Origin: DATLNF01 sp046590575
GTDB lineage: Bacteria > Actinomycetota > Actinomycetes > BP-191
Length of the DNA stretch: 8,704 bases
Assembly (NCBI GenBank): GCA_046590575.1
Contig: JBKJUS010000051.1
Span: 1-8,704, forward strand
Direction: 5' to 3'
In this document: positions 1 through 6,263 of the stretch, in pieces
How positions within the stretch are numbered: position 1 is the stretch's first letter
Layout of the letters: every line of letters begins with the position of its first letter
Position numbers and translations under genes: made by a program
Notes under the pieces: model-generated
The model's input: only the letters and a program-made list of their open reading frames with translations
What the model was told of the DNA's origin: nothing
Databases searched by the model: none

Positions 1-1931
1 CCAACGGTGCTGCATGCGTCGACGACTTCGTCGCCGGGGTCACCGGGCAAGGCCCACGGTTTTCCGTGCAACTAGCCTCCACCGTCGACTGCTACCCGCT
101 CGGCAAGCTCATCGGCGACACGCTGAATTTGGTCGCTGATGCCGCCCTCGCGTGTGCAGCGGGGACGCATCCGACTTGTGAAGGAGCCAAGGCTCTCATC
201 CCCGAGCTCATCGTTGCCGTCACCGACTGCGTGGCCGGCGATGACCCAACTTGCGCCTTCGTTGTGGCGCAACTATCAGACTCGCTGCGAGCCGTATCCG
301 CATGTCTCGACGGGACGACGTGCCCGTCCGAACCCGAAGATGTTTTCGCGACTAACGTCGTCGGTGGTAGCGCGACGGTATTTTGGAGTTCGTCGCGCTA
401 TGCTGGCGCTACGCCTGTTACTTCCCACACAGTGACGGCGCGGCCTGGCGGTGCGACGACCTCAGTAGCAAGCGGGACGACATTTGCGGTTGTGAGTGGA
501 CTCGCCCTAGGGACTTTCTACGACTTTGTTGTGACCGCCTGGAATTCAAACGGGTCTAGTTGGCCGTCGCAGCCCTCGGGGGTAGTGCGCGATAACGCGT
601 CCGCGCCAATGGCACCCTCGCAACTCGACGCGGTCTTTGTGCGAGGCGACAGCGCAGCGCAGTCGGGCTACGTCCTTTCAGCGTTGCCCGACGACGCTGA
701 CGGGGGGCTGCTGAGCGCGGAGTTTGCGGTGGTCGAGGCTGGCGGGCTAGCCGTCGCCACAATTTCCTCCGGCACTCTCCCGCAGGGTGCCGGTGCGGAA
801 GTATTTTTACCCGCTACTTCGTTAGTGCCCGGCACGTCCTACTCATGGACAGTGAAGGTATTCGATGGCGTCTACTATTCGACCGCTATGTCCGGCGGCG
901 TGATCGCCGGGACGCTGCCGTCAACGTCCTCGGTCAAATCGGAACCTGCAGAGTCAATTGACGCGCCTGCCGTTCAGCCCGTCGATGGAGTCTCGGGCGC
1001 GCCAGAGGTGAATGGGAGCCGTGACAGCAATCGAAAGACGACAATCTATGTACACGGACTCGATAGGCATGGGGACGGAGGACTGAACTGTGGCACTACC
1101 TGGAATGATCAGTTGCGGTACCAGCGAGAGCGTGCGTTCCCAGATCAACGGACCGCAGCTTATTACGCAGATGATCGAAACTGCACTGGAGCCGAATCTG
1201 GGACACCACCGGAGGCGAGGGACGGAATCTACAGCTACGGCTCTCACGCCGCCCACTTTGCACACAGTTTTTCCCCATCCGTCGATCACAAGGGCATAGG
1301 GCATATCAACGACACTGACATCCGTCACCTTGGATATCATCTGGCTTGGTACATCTACTCAAAGTATTCCCGCGCAGGAGTTTCGGTGGACGTCGTAGGC
1401 CACTCGATGGGCGGCCTGATACTGCGGTGGGCGCTCTACGGCACGCAGGAGCACCGGCTCCGTAACGATCCGATGTTCAGCGGCTTTCCCCCATTCCTCC
1501 TTGTTGAAGATGCGATAACTATAGGGACGCCGCATCGCGGCTCGAACTTCAACGGTTGGACTACTTCCGCCGGGTGTGACAAGGTGCAGTGCCAACAAAT
1601 GGCGTCTGATTCGCCGTTTATCAAGTTCCTCAAAGACGCACCGCGAACGCATAATCCTCAAGGATCGAGTGGTACCGACTGGACGCTCGTTGGATCTGTA
1701 GACGACAACATTGTCCACTACAGCAGTGCTACGGGCATGTCCGCTACGCACAAAGTGGTTTATAAGTCGAGCGCAAACGTAACGCACAGCGATTATGCCC
1801 ACCAGGTAAGACAAGAGCGTGACGCAGAGGCTCGATACTCAGACAACAACGGAGGATCCTGGATGTATACCAGGAGTTTTGCGCATTGCGTCCCGGTGAT
1901 GAGTTTCGCGATGCGTTATGAATCGTGGTGA
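1..1931 (+). CDS. Secreted FN3-lipase-like alpha/beta hydrolase, 5' end missing
   Basis: The frame stays open to the left edge, so the GTG at 66 is probably internal and the true start and any signal peptide lie outside the window. Residues are numbered from 66. Residues 30-86 hold three Cys pairs at a 25-residue period (C30/C38, C55/C63, C80/C86) separated by helical stretches. Residues about 88-175 read as a fibronectin type III domain, and about 180-285 as a weaker second one. After a linker, residues about 325-600 form an alpha/beta hydrolase: a YVHG strand-turn that could supply the oxyanion hole, a GHSMGG nucleophile elbow with Ser447, a likely acid at D546 or D547, and a likely base at H574 or H579. 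The family acts on esters or lipids (lipase/esterase, PGAP1-like fold); the substrate is not readable here. Two TTA codons (807-809, 822-824) and ATA codons suggest acquisition. The fold call is good; the exact function is open. Confidence 0.85.
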   Translation, partial: NGAACVDDFVAGVTGQGPRFSVQLASTVDCYPLGKLIGDTLNLVADAALACAAGTHPTCEGAKALIPELIVAVTDCVAGDDPTCAFVVAQLSDSLRAVSACLDGTTCPSEPEDVFATNVVGGSATVFWSSSRYAGATPVTSHTVTARPGGATTSVASGTTFAVVSGLALGTFYDFVVTAWNSNGSSWPSQPSGVVRDNASAPMAPSQLDAVFVRGDSAAQSGYVLSALPDDADGGLLSAEFAVVEAGGLAVATISSGTLPQGAGAEVFLPATSLVPGTSYSWTVKVFDGVYYSTAMSGGVIAGTLPSTSSVKSEPAESIDAPAVQPVDGVSGAPEVNGSRDSNRKTTIYVHGLDRHGDGGLNCGTTWNDQLRYQRERAFPDQRTAAYYADDRNCTGAESGTPPEARDGIYSYGSHAAHFAHSFSPSVDHKGIGHINDTDIRHLGYHLAWYIYSKYSRAGVSVDVVGHSMGGLILRWALYGTQEHRLRNDPMFSGFPPFLLVEDAITIGTPHRGSNFNGWTTSAGCDKVQCQQMASDSPFIKFLKDAPRTHNPQGSSGTDWTLVGSVDDNIVHYSSATGMSATHKVVYKSSANVTHSDYAHQVRQERDAEARYSDNNGGSWMYTRSFAHCVPVMSFAMRYESW

Positions 1932-1937
1932 GCGGTT

Positions 1938-2348
1938 ATGTCGCAGTGGCCGCTCGGAGCACTAATGGGTCTTTTCGGGGCTATCGGTCTCAGCGGGGTG
2001 TGGATAATCGAATTTGCGGATTATCCGATATTCGCAATCGGAATTATAGCGTTCCCTGTAGCTCTGTTGATCGCGGTCGCGAGATCGGCAAAGTCGCGGC
2101 CGCTGCGTCGCCTGTGGCCGCCCATCCTGGCGAGCCTCCTGGTTGGGGTCGCACTTTCAGTCGCCTCGACGGATCGAGTCAAGAACGAGATTCGCGAAGG
2201 GGAGGAACCTCCTCCGCCGATTGCACGGCAAGCGGCCACTGCTGCGCCCTGGTGCACGGTTGTCGTGGGACTGGCTTGGCTAATGGCGTGCCTTGCGGCG
2301 TGGGACCAGGAGACTCGCCGCGAGGAGCGTGAACGCGATGAAGGGTAA
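1938..2348 (+). CDS. Small integral membrane protein, function unknown
   Basis: I do not recognise a family. The 136-residue product has four hydrophobic segments at about 5-27, 29-48, 60-78 and 102-121. A basic loop (RSAKSRPLRR, 49-58) between segments 2 and 3 should be cytoplasmic, putting both ends inside. The loop at 79-101 (acidic, with a run of four prolines) would then face outward, and the tail is highly charged. The ATG follows the hydrolase stop by only six bases in the same frame. GGTGA at 1927-1931, overlapping that stop, can serve as the ribosome binding site, so translation is probably coupled. It may assist, anchor or protect against the upstream hydrolase; only the adjacency supports this. 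An overlapping frame starting at 1925 is less convincing because its product lacks clean membrane segments. Confidence 0.7.
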   Translation: MSQWPLGALMGLFGAIGLSGVWIIEFADYPIFAIGIIAFPVALLIAVARSAKSRPLRRLWPPILASLLVGVALSVASTDRVKNEIREGEEPPPPIARQAATAAPWCTVVVGLAWLMACLAAWDQETRREERERDEG

Positions 2349-2436
2349 CGGAGTCGCGGGAACGCAGGCGACGCGTTAGCAAGTCACCTAACTTTCGACG
2401 TCGTGACGTGAATAAGTAAGCGTGAGCATCTGACGG

Positions 2437-2453
2437 CTCTTCTCAATGAAGAG
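2437..2453. repeat. Inverted repeat, 6-bp stem
   Basis: CTCTTC at 2437-2442 and GAAGAG at 2448-2453 are perfectly complementary around a 5-base loop. This is the first of four such repeats upstream of the tRNA-end repeat. There is no T tract, so it is not a typical terminator of the membrane protein gene. A 6-bp match can arise by chance. Confidence 0.4.
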
Positions 2454-2526
2454 TGGTGGCGGCTCGGTGCAACGACTACCCGGCTTGGCTGAGAAGCAGT
2501 CCTGGGTCTCGCGATGCGTGGTGTTA

Positions 2527-2548
2527 GGACACGAGTCGACGAGTGTCC
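2527..2548. repeat. Inverted repeat GGACAC/GTGTCC
   Basis: GGACAC at 2527-2532 pairs with GTGTCC at 2543-2548 around a 10-base loop that contains the palindrome GTCGAC. It could be a protein-binding palindrome or an RNA hairpin; the sequence does not decide. Confidence 0.4.
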
Positions 2549-2564
2549 CTCAGGTGCAGGACCC

Positions 2565-2583
2565 CATCGAGCCGGCCTCGATG
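2565..2583. repeat. Inverted repeat CATCGAG/CTCGATG
   Basis: CATCGAG at 2565-2571 and CTCGATG at 2577-2583 form a perfect 7-bp stem with a CCGGC loop. It lies 16 bases after the previous inverted repeat and 23 bases before the next. Confidence 0.45.
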
Positions 2584-2606
2584 GCCGAATCGCACGAAGA
2601 TTATCC

Positions 2607-2626
2607 GTGATGCCACCTGGCATCAC
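2607..2626. repeat. Inverted repeat, 8-bp perfect stem
   Basis: GTGATGCC at 2607-2614 pairs perfectly with GGCATCAC at 2619-2626 around a 4-base loop. It is the strongest hairpin of the group. No T run follows on the plus strand. On the minus strand it is followed by GGATAATC, which is also not a strong T tract. It ends about 100 bases before the tRNA-end repeat. Confidence 0.5.
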
Positions 2627-2728
2627 CGACTGACGGCGGCCGCGCGATACGGCTCACAACGGCTCCGTACGGCGCGGCGATCACTCGGTGGACCGGTAAA
2701 GTGCCTGGTCAGGAGCTGGCGTCAAGGG

Positions 2729-2751
2729 GTTCGAGTCCCCCAGCGCGCACT
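2729..2751 (+). repeat. tRNA 3'-end-like direct repeat, left copy (putative att core)
   Basis: This 23-bp sequence is identical to 3778-3800. It starts GTTCGAGTCCCCC and runs into AGCGCGCAC, which reads like a tRNA T-loop, the 3' T-stem and a 7-base acceptor strand with discriminator A. The preceding GGG allows a T-stem on this side (GGGG TTCGAGT CCCC). tRNA 3' ends are the usual core sites of tyrosine-recombinase integration, so this is a plausible att scar. No intact tRNA could be folded upstream. Confidence 0.6.
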
Positions 2752-2885
2752 GATGTAGTTCGACAAACCTGCAGGTCAGCGCGTTGCGGTTCGACGCCAC
2801 GGGCACCGAAATGGCTGCGTCCCCATGAGCAATACGACGAGCAGTCGATTGCTCCGCGTCGGCCGGAGCCGCTGAGGCTGCGCGC

Positions 2886-3527
2886 CTACCGGACAGGCTT
2901 CAGGCAGGATTTCGCGCGAACCACCTCTGGCTTGTCAGTGGCCGCGGTGTCGACGGTCATGAAGGCGCCCAGGCCGATTTGGAGGAAGCGAACGGTACGC
3001 ACTCTGATGGCCGTGAACTTGGCTCCGCGCCTGATCAGCGGCGAGAGCTCCTCGGCCAGCGCCGTGATGCGGATCTCGTTGCGGGCGGCGTCGAACTCGC
3101 CCTTGAGGTATTCGACCTGGGTACGGGTGGTTACGTTGTCCGCATCGAAGCTCCACTCACCGAGGGGCGATGTCCTGGCGGAAAATTGCAGCTCTTCCCC
3201 TCCGACTTGGAAGCCAAAATAGAAGAACGACTTCTGGGGTGACATGACGTCAAGACCGCCCGCCTTCATACGAAGGACGGTGGTCACGAACTTCCCGTCG
3301 CTTGCCAGGCCAGCCGACAGTACGTCGAGTTGGTCGTCATTGGGCGGGGTAGGCGCACCCGCGGGTGGAGATACTGGCCCTAGCGTGCTGCCGGTCGCGT
3401 CACCGGAGGGGTCGATGATGACTGAGCAACTGTTCGCGGGTGAGGACGGCGATGCCGCGCCGGCAACTCCGCAGGTGAGCAGCGCGAGTGCCGTGGCCGC
3501 GCAGGGGATGAGACGGAAAGGCATCAT
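2886..3527 (-). CDS. Secreted protein with DPxGD motif, function unknown
   Basis: The 213-residue product starts with a typical signal peptide (about residues 1-25, hydrophobic core ATALALL, AGAAS cleavage region). The mature part looks beta-rich. It carries DPSGD at 39-43, a Pro-rich loop, then NDDQLDVLSAGLASDGKFVTT-type strands. A D-rich motif followed by LDVL suggests a calcium-binding or carbohydrate-binding beta-sandwich, but that is inference. C34 and C208 lie at the two ends of the mature chain and could form one disulfide. GGAGG (plus-strand CCTCC at 3534-3538) stands six bases before the ATG at 3527; a second ATG follows directly. It is the only gene between the two tRNA-end repeats and has no operon partner. 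Confidence 0.8.
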   Translation of the reverse strand: MMPFRLIPCAATALALLTCGVAGAASPSSPANSCSVIIDPSGDATGSTLGPVSPPAGAPTPPNDDQLDVLSAGLASDGKFVTTVLRMKAGGLDVMSPQKSFFYFGFQVGGEELQFSARTSPLGEWSFDADNVTTRTQVEYLKGEFDAARNEIRITALAEELSPLIRRGAKFTAIRVRTVRFLQIGLGAFMTVDTAATDKPEVVRAKSCLKPVR

Positions 3528-3777
3528 GACGAGCCTCCTGCTTAGGGGCGCTGGGTTTGGGTGGTCCGCTGGGACGGTCCGATGGCAGAGACGGCTACCG
3601 GATAGGCCAGTGAACAGCAGCGAGAGACCCCTTGCATAGGTATATGTCCGGGAGCTGACACATCCCGCACGTCCTGCCGTACGCCGTGGTCGATGCGCCC
3701 CTTCAGCAGACCCGAGCGCTTGACTGCGAGATCAACGCACCCGCCACCCTCCCTGTCCCCGCCCCCGCTCCGGCTCT

Positions 3778-3800
3778 GTTCGAGTCCCCCAGCGCGCACT
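3778..3800 (+). repeat. tRNA 3'-end-like direct repeat, right copy (putative att core)
   Basis: Perfect 23-bp copy of 2729-2751 in the same orientation, 1,049 bp apart. The flanks differ on both sides (CTCT before and CCATG after, against GGGG-side context and GATG in the left copy), so the identity is limited to the T-loop-to-acceptor segment. The 5' half of the T-stem is absent here, so this copy is only a tRNA-end fragment. Confidence 0.6.
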
Positions 3801-3866
3801 CCATGAACGTGGATCGGCGGGCGCTCTGGCAGGATCTCAGGCTGCCGGGGGCGAAGCCCTTAGGCG

Positions 3867-3891
3867 GTACGACGTGGTTCCCACGCCGTAC
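3867..3891 (+). promoter_or_regulatory. Hairpin in the leader of the carboxypeptidase gene
   Basis: GTACG-A-CGTGG at 3867-3877 pairs with CCACG-C-CGTAC at 3881-3891: two 5-bp blocks, one A/C mismatch and a TTC loop. It ends five bases before the ribosome binding site. It may be an operator palindrome or an RNA hairpin affecting translation. There is no T tract, so a terminator is unlikely. Confidence 0.5.
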
Positions 3892-3896
3892 AAGTC

Positions 3897-3903
3897 GAGG
3901 AGG
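3897..3903 (+). promoter_or_regulatory. Strong ribosome binding site fixing the GTG start at 3909
   Basis: GAGGAGG lies five bases before the GTG at 3909. The product from that GTG starts with a proper signal peptide, which fixes the start. Confidence 0.75.
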
Positions 3904-3908
3904 AGCCC

Positions 3909-5432
3909 GTGGCACGTCCGGCCCGTCGTCTGTTGTCCGCTCTCGCGGGGCTGGCCCTGCTCGCCGTGGTCCCGCTGCCGCAAGGCAGTGCGGCCGAGCC
4001 GCCGCAAACCGGCTTCGAGGCCAACGGCGGCACCGCCTGGACCACTTTTGAGGAAGAGATCGCGTTCCTGACAGCCGTCGACTCGGCCACGGAGCGAGTC
4101 GAGCTCGAGGTGATCGGTCGGACTGAGGACGGTCGCCCGCTGCACCTCGTGCGCATGGGGTCCCCTCGACCGGTGTCCGCGGCGGTGGCGCGCACCCGAC
4201 CCGTCGAGCTGCACATCTGCACCCAGCACGGCAATGAAGCGGCCGGCCGCGACGCCTGTTTGAGCTACCTGCGCGACCTCGCGTTCACCACGGACGCGAC
4301 GCTGCTCAAGCAGATGGCCGACACCACGATTCTCTTCGTTCCCACCGTCAACCCCGACGGCCGACAGAACAACGCGCGCGCCAACACGGCGGGCGTCGAC
4401 ATCAACCGCGACCACCTCAACCTGCAGTCGCCCGAGTCGCGAGCGATCGCCCGCGTGATCCTCGACTACGAGCCGGAGATCTCCGTCGACCATCACGAGT
4501 ACGGACCGGCGGTGCCGGTCGCCTACGACGATGAGGTGCTCTACCTCTGGCCGCGCAACCTCAACGTGGACAAGGAGATCCGCGACCTCGGGATCGAGTT
4601 CTCCAAGGAGAGCCTCAACCCGTGCCTGGCCGAGCAGGGTTACTCCTCGGACGAGTACGGGCTCTACGCCGCCGGACCGGTCGACGTCACGCAGACTGCC
4701 GGTGACGGCGACGAGGGCATCGCCCGCAACCTGGCCGGCCTGCGGCACACGGTCGGCATCCTGGTGGAGAGCGGCGTCACCCAGAACCTGCTCAACGGAC
4801 CAGGTGAGGTGATGACCGCGGAGAACCAGAAGCGTCGGGTGGCCAGCCAGATGGCGACGATCGGCTGCACGCTGACCTTTGTTCGCGAGAACGCCGCCCG
4901 TCTCGTCGCGGCGCAGCAGGGCTCGGTGGCCCGCAAGATCGCCGAAGGCCGCGACCGCAGCGCGCCGGTCTACTTCCAGGGCCAGGACGAGGACACGACC
5001 ATCGCTAACGACGCACCGCCGACGGTGGAGGCCGAGGCGCCCTGCGCCTACGACCTCACGGCGGTCCAGGCCAAGGAGGTGGCCACCATCCTCGACCTGC
5101 ACGGAATCGAGACCACGCCGCGTCCAGGCGGGGGAGTCCGCGTCTCCATGGCGCAGGCTGCGGAGCCGGTGATCCCCCTGCTTCTTGACGCGCGCAACGA
5201 GGACCGGGCTGCCACAGCGGGCACTGCCGTCGATATCTGTGCGGCCTCCGGTCCGGCCCGACCGGCACCGGTGCAGCCGGCGCCGCCCCAGTCCCGCCCG
5301 GCCGCGCCGCCTTCGTCGAGCGGACAGCTGCCGAGCACGGGAGGCGTCTTCGTCACGATGCTCGCCGGGGTCGGTCTGCTCGCGGCTGCCGGTGCGCTCC
5401 GCCGCCGTCGTACGGCGCTCTCCGGCGCCTAG
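3909..5432 (+). CDS. Secreted M14 zinc carboxypeptidase with LPXTG-type wall anchor
   Basis: The 507-residue product has a signal peptide at about 1-29 (RR, a hydrophobic core, then GSAA). The M14 catalytic domain spans about 45-310. Zinc ligands are H107 and E110 in QHGNE and H196 in VDHHEYG. NPDGR at 148-152 and INRD at 165-168 match the substrate-binding Asn-Arg region (N166, R167), with D replacing the more usual N after it. E287 in LVESG is the expected general base. All key residues are present, so it should be active and remove C-terminal residues from peptides or cleave related amide bonds. A further region of unknown role (about 320-445) and a Pro/Ala-rich spacer (449-470) follow. 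The protein ends with LPSTG (474-478), a hydrophobic helix and RRRR, a sortase anchor that should place it on the cell wall. It sits directly upstream of a glutamate-type importer but is separated from it by a hairpin. Confidence 0.92.
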   Translation: MARPARRLLSALAGLALLAVVPLPQGSAAEPPQTGFEANGGTAWTTFEEEIAFLTAVDSATERVELEVIGRTEDGRPLHLVRMGSPRPVSAAVARTRPVELHICTQHGNEAAGRDACLSYLRDLAFTTDATLLKQMADTTILFVPTVNPDGRQNNARANTAGVDINRDHLNLQSPESRAIARVILDYEPEISVDHHEYGPAVPVAYDDEVLYLWPRNLNVDKEIRDLGIEFSKESLNPCLAEQGYSSDEYGLYAAGPVDVTQTAGDGDEGIARNLAGLRHTVGILVESGVTQNLLNGPGEVMTAENQKRRVASQMATIGCTLTFVRENAARLVAAQQGSVARKIAEGRDRSAPVYFQGQDEDTTIANDAPPTVEAEAPCAYDLTAVQAKEVATILDLHGIETTPRPGGGVRVSMAQAAEPVIPLLLDARNEDRAATAGTAVDICAASGPARPAPVQPAPPQSRPAAPPSSSGQLPSTGGVFVTMLAGVGLLAAAGALRRRRTALSGA

Positions 5433-5442
5433 ATACCGAGAC

Positions 5443-5472
5443 CGGGACGTGACCTGCGGGTCATGACTCCCG
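5443..5472 (+). terminator. Terminator-like hairpin after the carboxypeptidase gene
   Basis: CGGGA (5443-5447) plus CGTGACC (5448-5454) pair with GGTCATG (5459-5465) and TCCCG (5468-5472). The loop is TGCG, there is one G-T wobble and a two-base bulge (AC, 5466-5467). This makes a 12-bp stem starting 11 bases after the stop codon. No T tract follows, which is common for hairpin terminators in actinobacteria. The right arm overlaps the likely -35 box of gluA. Confidence 0.5.
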
Positions 5473-5492
5473 AGTGTCGCGGCGGATAGGGT
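5463..5492 (+). promoter_or_regulatory. Putative leaderless promoter of the glu operon
   Basis: TAGGGT at 5487-5492 fits the actinobacterial -10 pattern TANNNT and ends seven bases before the ATG at 5500, the spacing seen for transcripts that begin at the start codon. ATGACT at 5463-5468 matches four of six bases of TTGACA with an 18-base spacer. No good ribosome binding site precedes 5500 (only AGG nine bases away), consistent with a leaderless message. Confidence 0.5.
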
Positions 5493-5499
5493 GCGGCGC

Positions 5500-6243
5500 A
5501 TGCCTGGCCAGCCGCTCGTGCTGATGGAGAAGGTCAACAAGTCCTTCGGCGACCTCAAGGTTCTGCACGACATTGACCTCTCGGTCGCGGCTGGCGAAGT
5601 CGTGGTGGTCATCGGACCGTCGGGCTCGGGTAAGTCGACGCTCTGCCGCTGCATCAACCGGCTCGAGACCATCGACAGCGGCGTGATCTCGATCGACGGC
5701 GTACGGCTGCCGGAGGAAGGCAGAGATTTAGCTCGGCTGCGCGCCGACGTCGGGATGGTGTTCCAGTCCTTCAACTTATTCGCGCACATGTCGGTGCTCG
5801 ACAACGTCACGCTCGGTCCGATCAAGGCGCGCAAGGTGGCGCGCAAGCAGGCCGAGGAACGCGCCCGTGAGCTCTTGGAGCGGGTGGGCATTGCGGACAA
5901 GGCCGACCGCTACCCCGCGGAGCTCTCCGGCGGTCAGCAGCAGCGGGTCGCCATCGCTCGGTCGCTGGCGATGGACCCCAAGCTGATCTTGTTCGATGAG
6001 CCGACCTCGGCGCTCGATCCCGAGTTCATCAAGGAGGTCCTCGACGTCATGACCGAGCTCGCGGCGGAGGGTATGACGATGGTCGTGGTGACCCACGAGA
6101 TGGGCTTCGCGCGTTCTGTTGCCCGCCGGGTCGTCTTCATGGACCACGGCCGAATCGTCGAGACAGCCGAACCGAAGCAGTTCTTCAGTGCGCCCGAGAG
6201 TGATCGGGCGAAAGACTTCCTGTCCAAAATCCTGGCCCACTGA
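5500..6243 (+). CDS. gluA: Glutamate-type ABC importer ATPase GluA
   Basis: The ATPase powers uptake of a polar amino acid, most likely glutamate, at the inner face of the membrane. Numbering from the ATG at 5500 (247 residues): Walker A GPSGSGKST at 39-47, Q-loop Gln89 in FQSFNLF, signature LSGGQQQR at 142-149, Walker B LILFDE at 162-167, D-loop SALD, H-loop His199 in VVTHE. The C-terminal DRAKDFLSKIL is typical of the GluA/GlnQ group. A GTG at 5491 is also open, but the ATG at 5500 fits the -10 box and the usual N-terminus; an ATG at 5524 would cut into the first strand. Two TTA leucine codons (5728-5730, 5776-5778) lie 48 bases apart, unusual for this GC-rich side. It is the first gene of the operon, 20 bases before gluB. 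Confidence 0.93.
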   Translation: MPGQPLVLMEKVNKSFGDLKVLHDIDLSVAAGEVVVVIGPSGSGKSTLCRCINRLETIDSGVISIDGVRLPEEGRDLARLRADVGMVFQSFNLFAHMSVLDNVTLGPIKARKVARKQAEERARELLERVGIADKADRYPAELSGGQQQRVAIARSLAMDPKLILFDEPTSALDPEFIKEVLDVMTELAAEGMTMVVVTHEMGFARSVARRVVFMDHGRIVETAEPKQFFSAPESDRAKDFLSKILAH

Positions 6244-6263
6244 CCGATCGAAAGGACAACGCT

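Larger units (their letters stand above)
2349..2885. other. Gene-free stretch with inverted repeats and a tRNA 3'-end fragment
   Basis: No convincing gene is seen in these 537 bases. Short frames on both strands lack recognisable products or ribosome binding sites. The first half holds four perfect inverted repeats (2437-2453, 2527-2548, 2565-2583, 2607-2626), then the tRNA-end repeat at 2729-2751. A palindrome ACCTGCAGGT lies at 2767-2776, and GAGCA/TGCTC arms lie at 2839-2843 and 2850-2854. A short uninterrupted frame at about 2423-2487 (EHLTALLNEEWWRLG) looks protein-like but has no start and soon stops, so it may be gene debris. The stretch separates the lower-GC left genes from the GC-rich right side. 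Confidence 0.6.
3528..3908. other. Intergenic region between divergent genes
   Basis: These 381 bases separate two outward-reading genes, so promoters for both should lie here. I see no convincing sigma-70-like pair. An AT-rich patch, CATAGGTATATG at 3635-3646, is the best candidate core for the minus-strand gene but lacks a matching -35 box. The right tRNA-end repeat is at 3778-3800. A small GGGC/GCCC hairpin lies at 3849-3859, followed by a larger leader hairpin at 3867-3891. Confidence 0.5.

Noticed and set aside
1925..2332. Overlapping plus-strand frame as the real gene after the hydrolase
   Set aside because: Its product lacks domain or membrane features, while the 1938-2348 frame gives clean hydrophobic segments and a ribosome binding site.
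2423..2487. Gene fragment reading EHLTALLNEEWWRLG
   Set aside because: The peptide looks natural but has no start codon and stops within about 22 codons. At most it is debris, and it cannot be assigned to a family.
2384..2626. Minus-strand 80-residue frame
   Set aside because: No ribosome binding site or recognisable motif, and an Arg/Ser/Pro-rich product. It also runs across all four inverted repeats.
2672..2750. A complete tRNA gene ending at the left tRNA-end repeat
   Set aside because: Five of seven acceptor pairs and a CACT/AGTG D-stem can be drawn, but the D-loop is too long, the anticodon stem pairs at only one position and the T-stem has a mismatch. A full tRNA is not supported.
3635..3646. 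Promoter core for the secreted-protein gene on the minus strand
   Set aside because: AT-rich, but neither strand gives a good TANNNT box with a -35 at proper spacing.
3720..3748. Promoter for the carboxypeptidase starting with TTGACT at 3720
   Set aside because: The -35 match is good, but the sequence 17-18 bases later is C-rich with no -10 box.
3837..5900. A 687-residue minus-strand open frame opposite the carboxypeptidase and gluA
   Set aside because: It is antisense to two genes with complete catalytic motifs. Its product is Arg/Asp/Val-rich low-complexity sequence typical of a GC-rich shadow frame.
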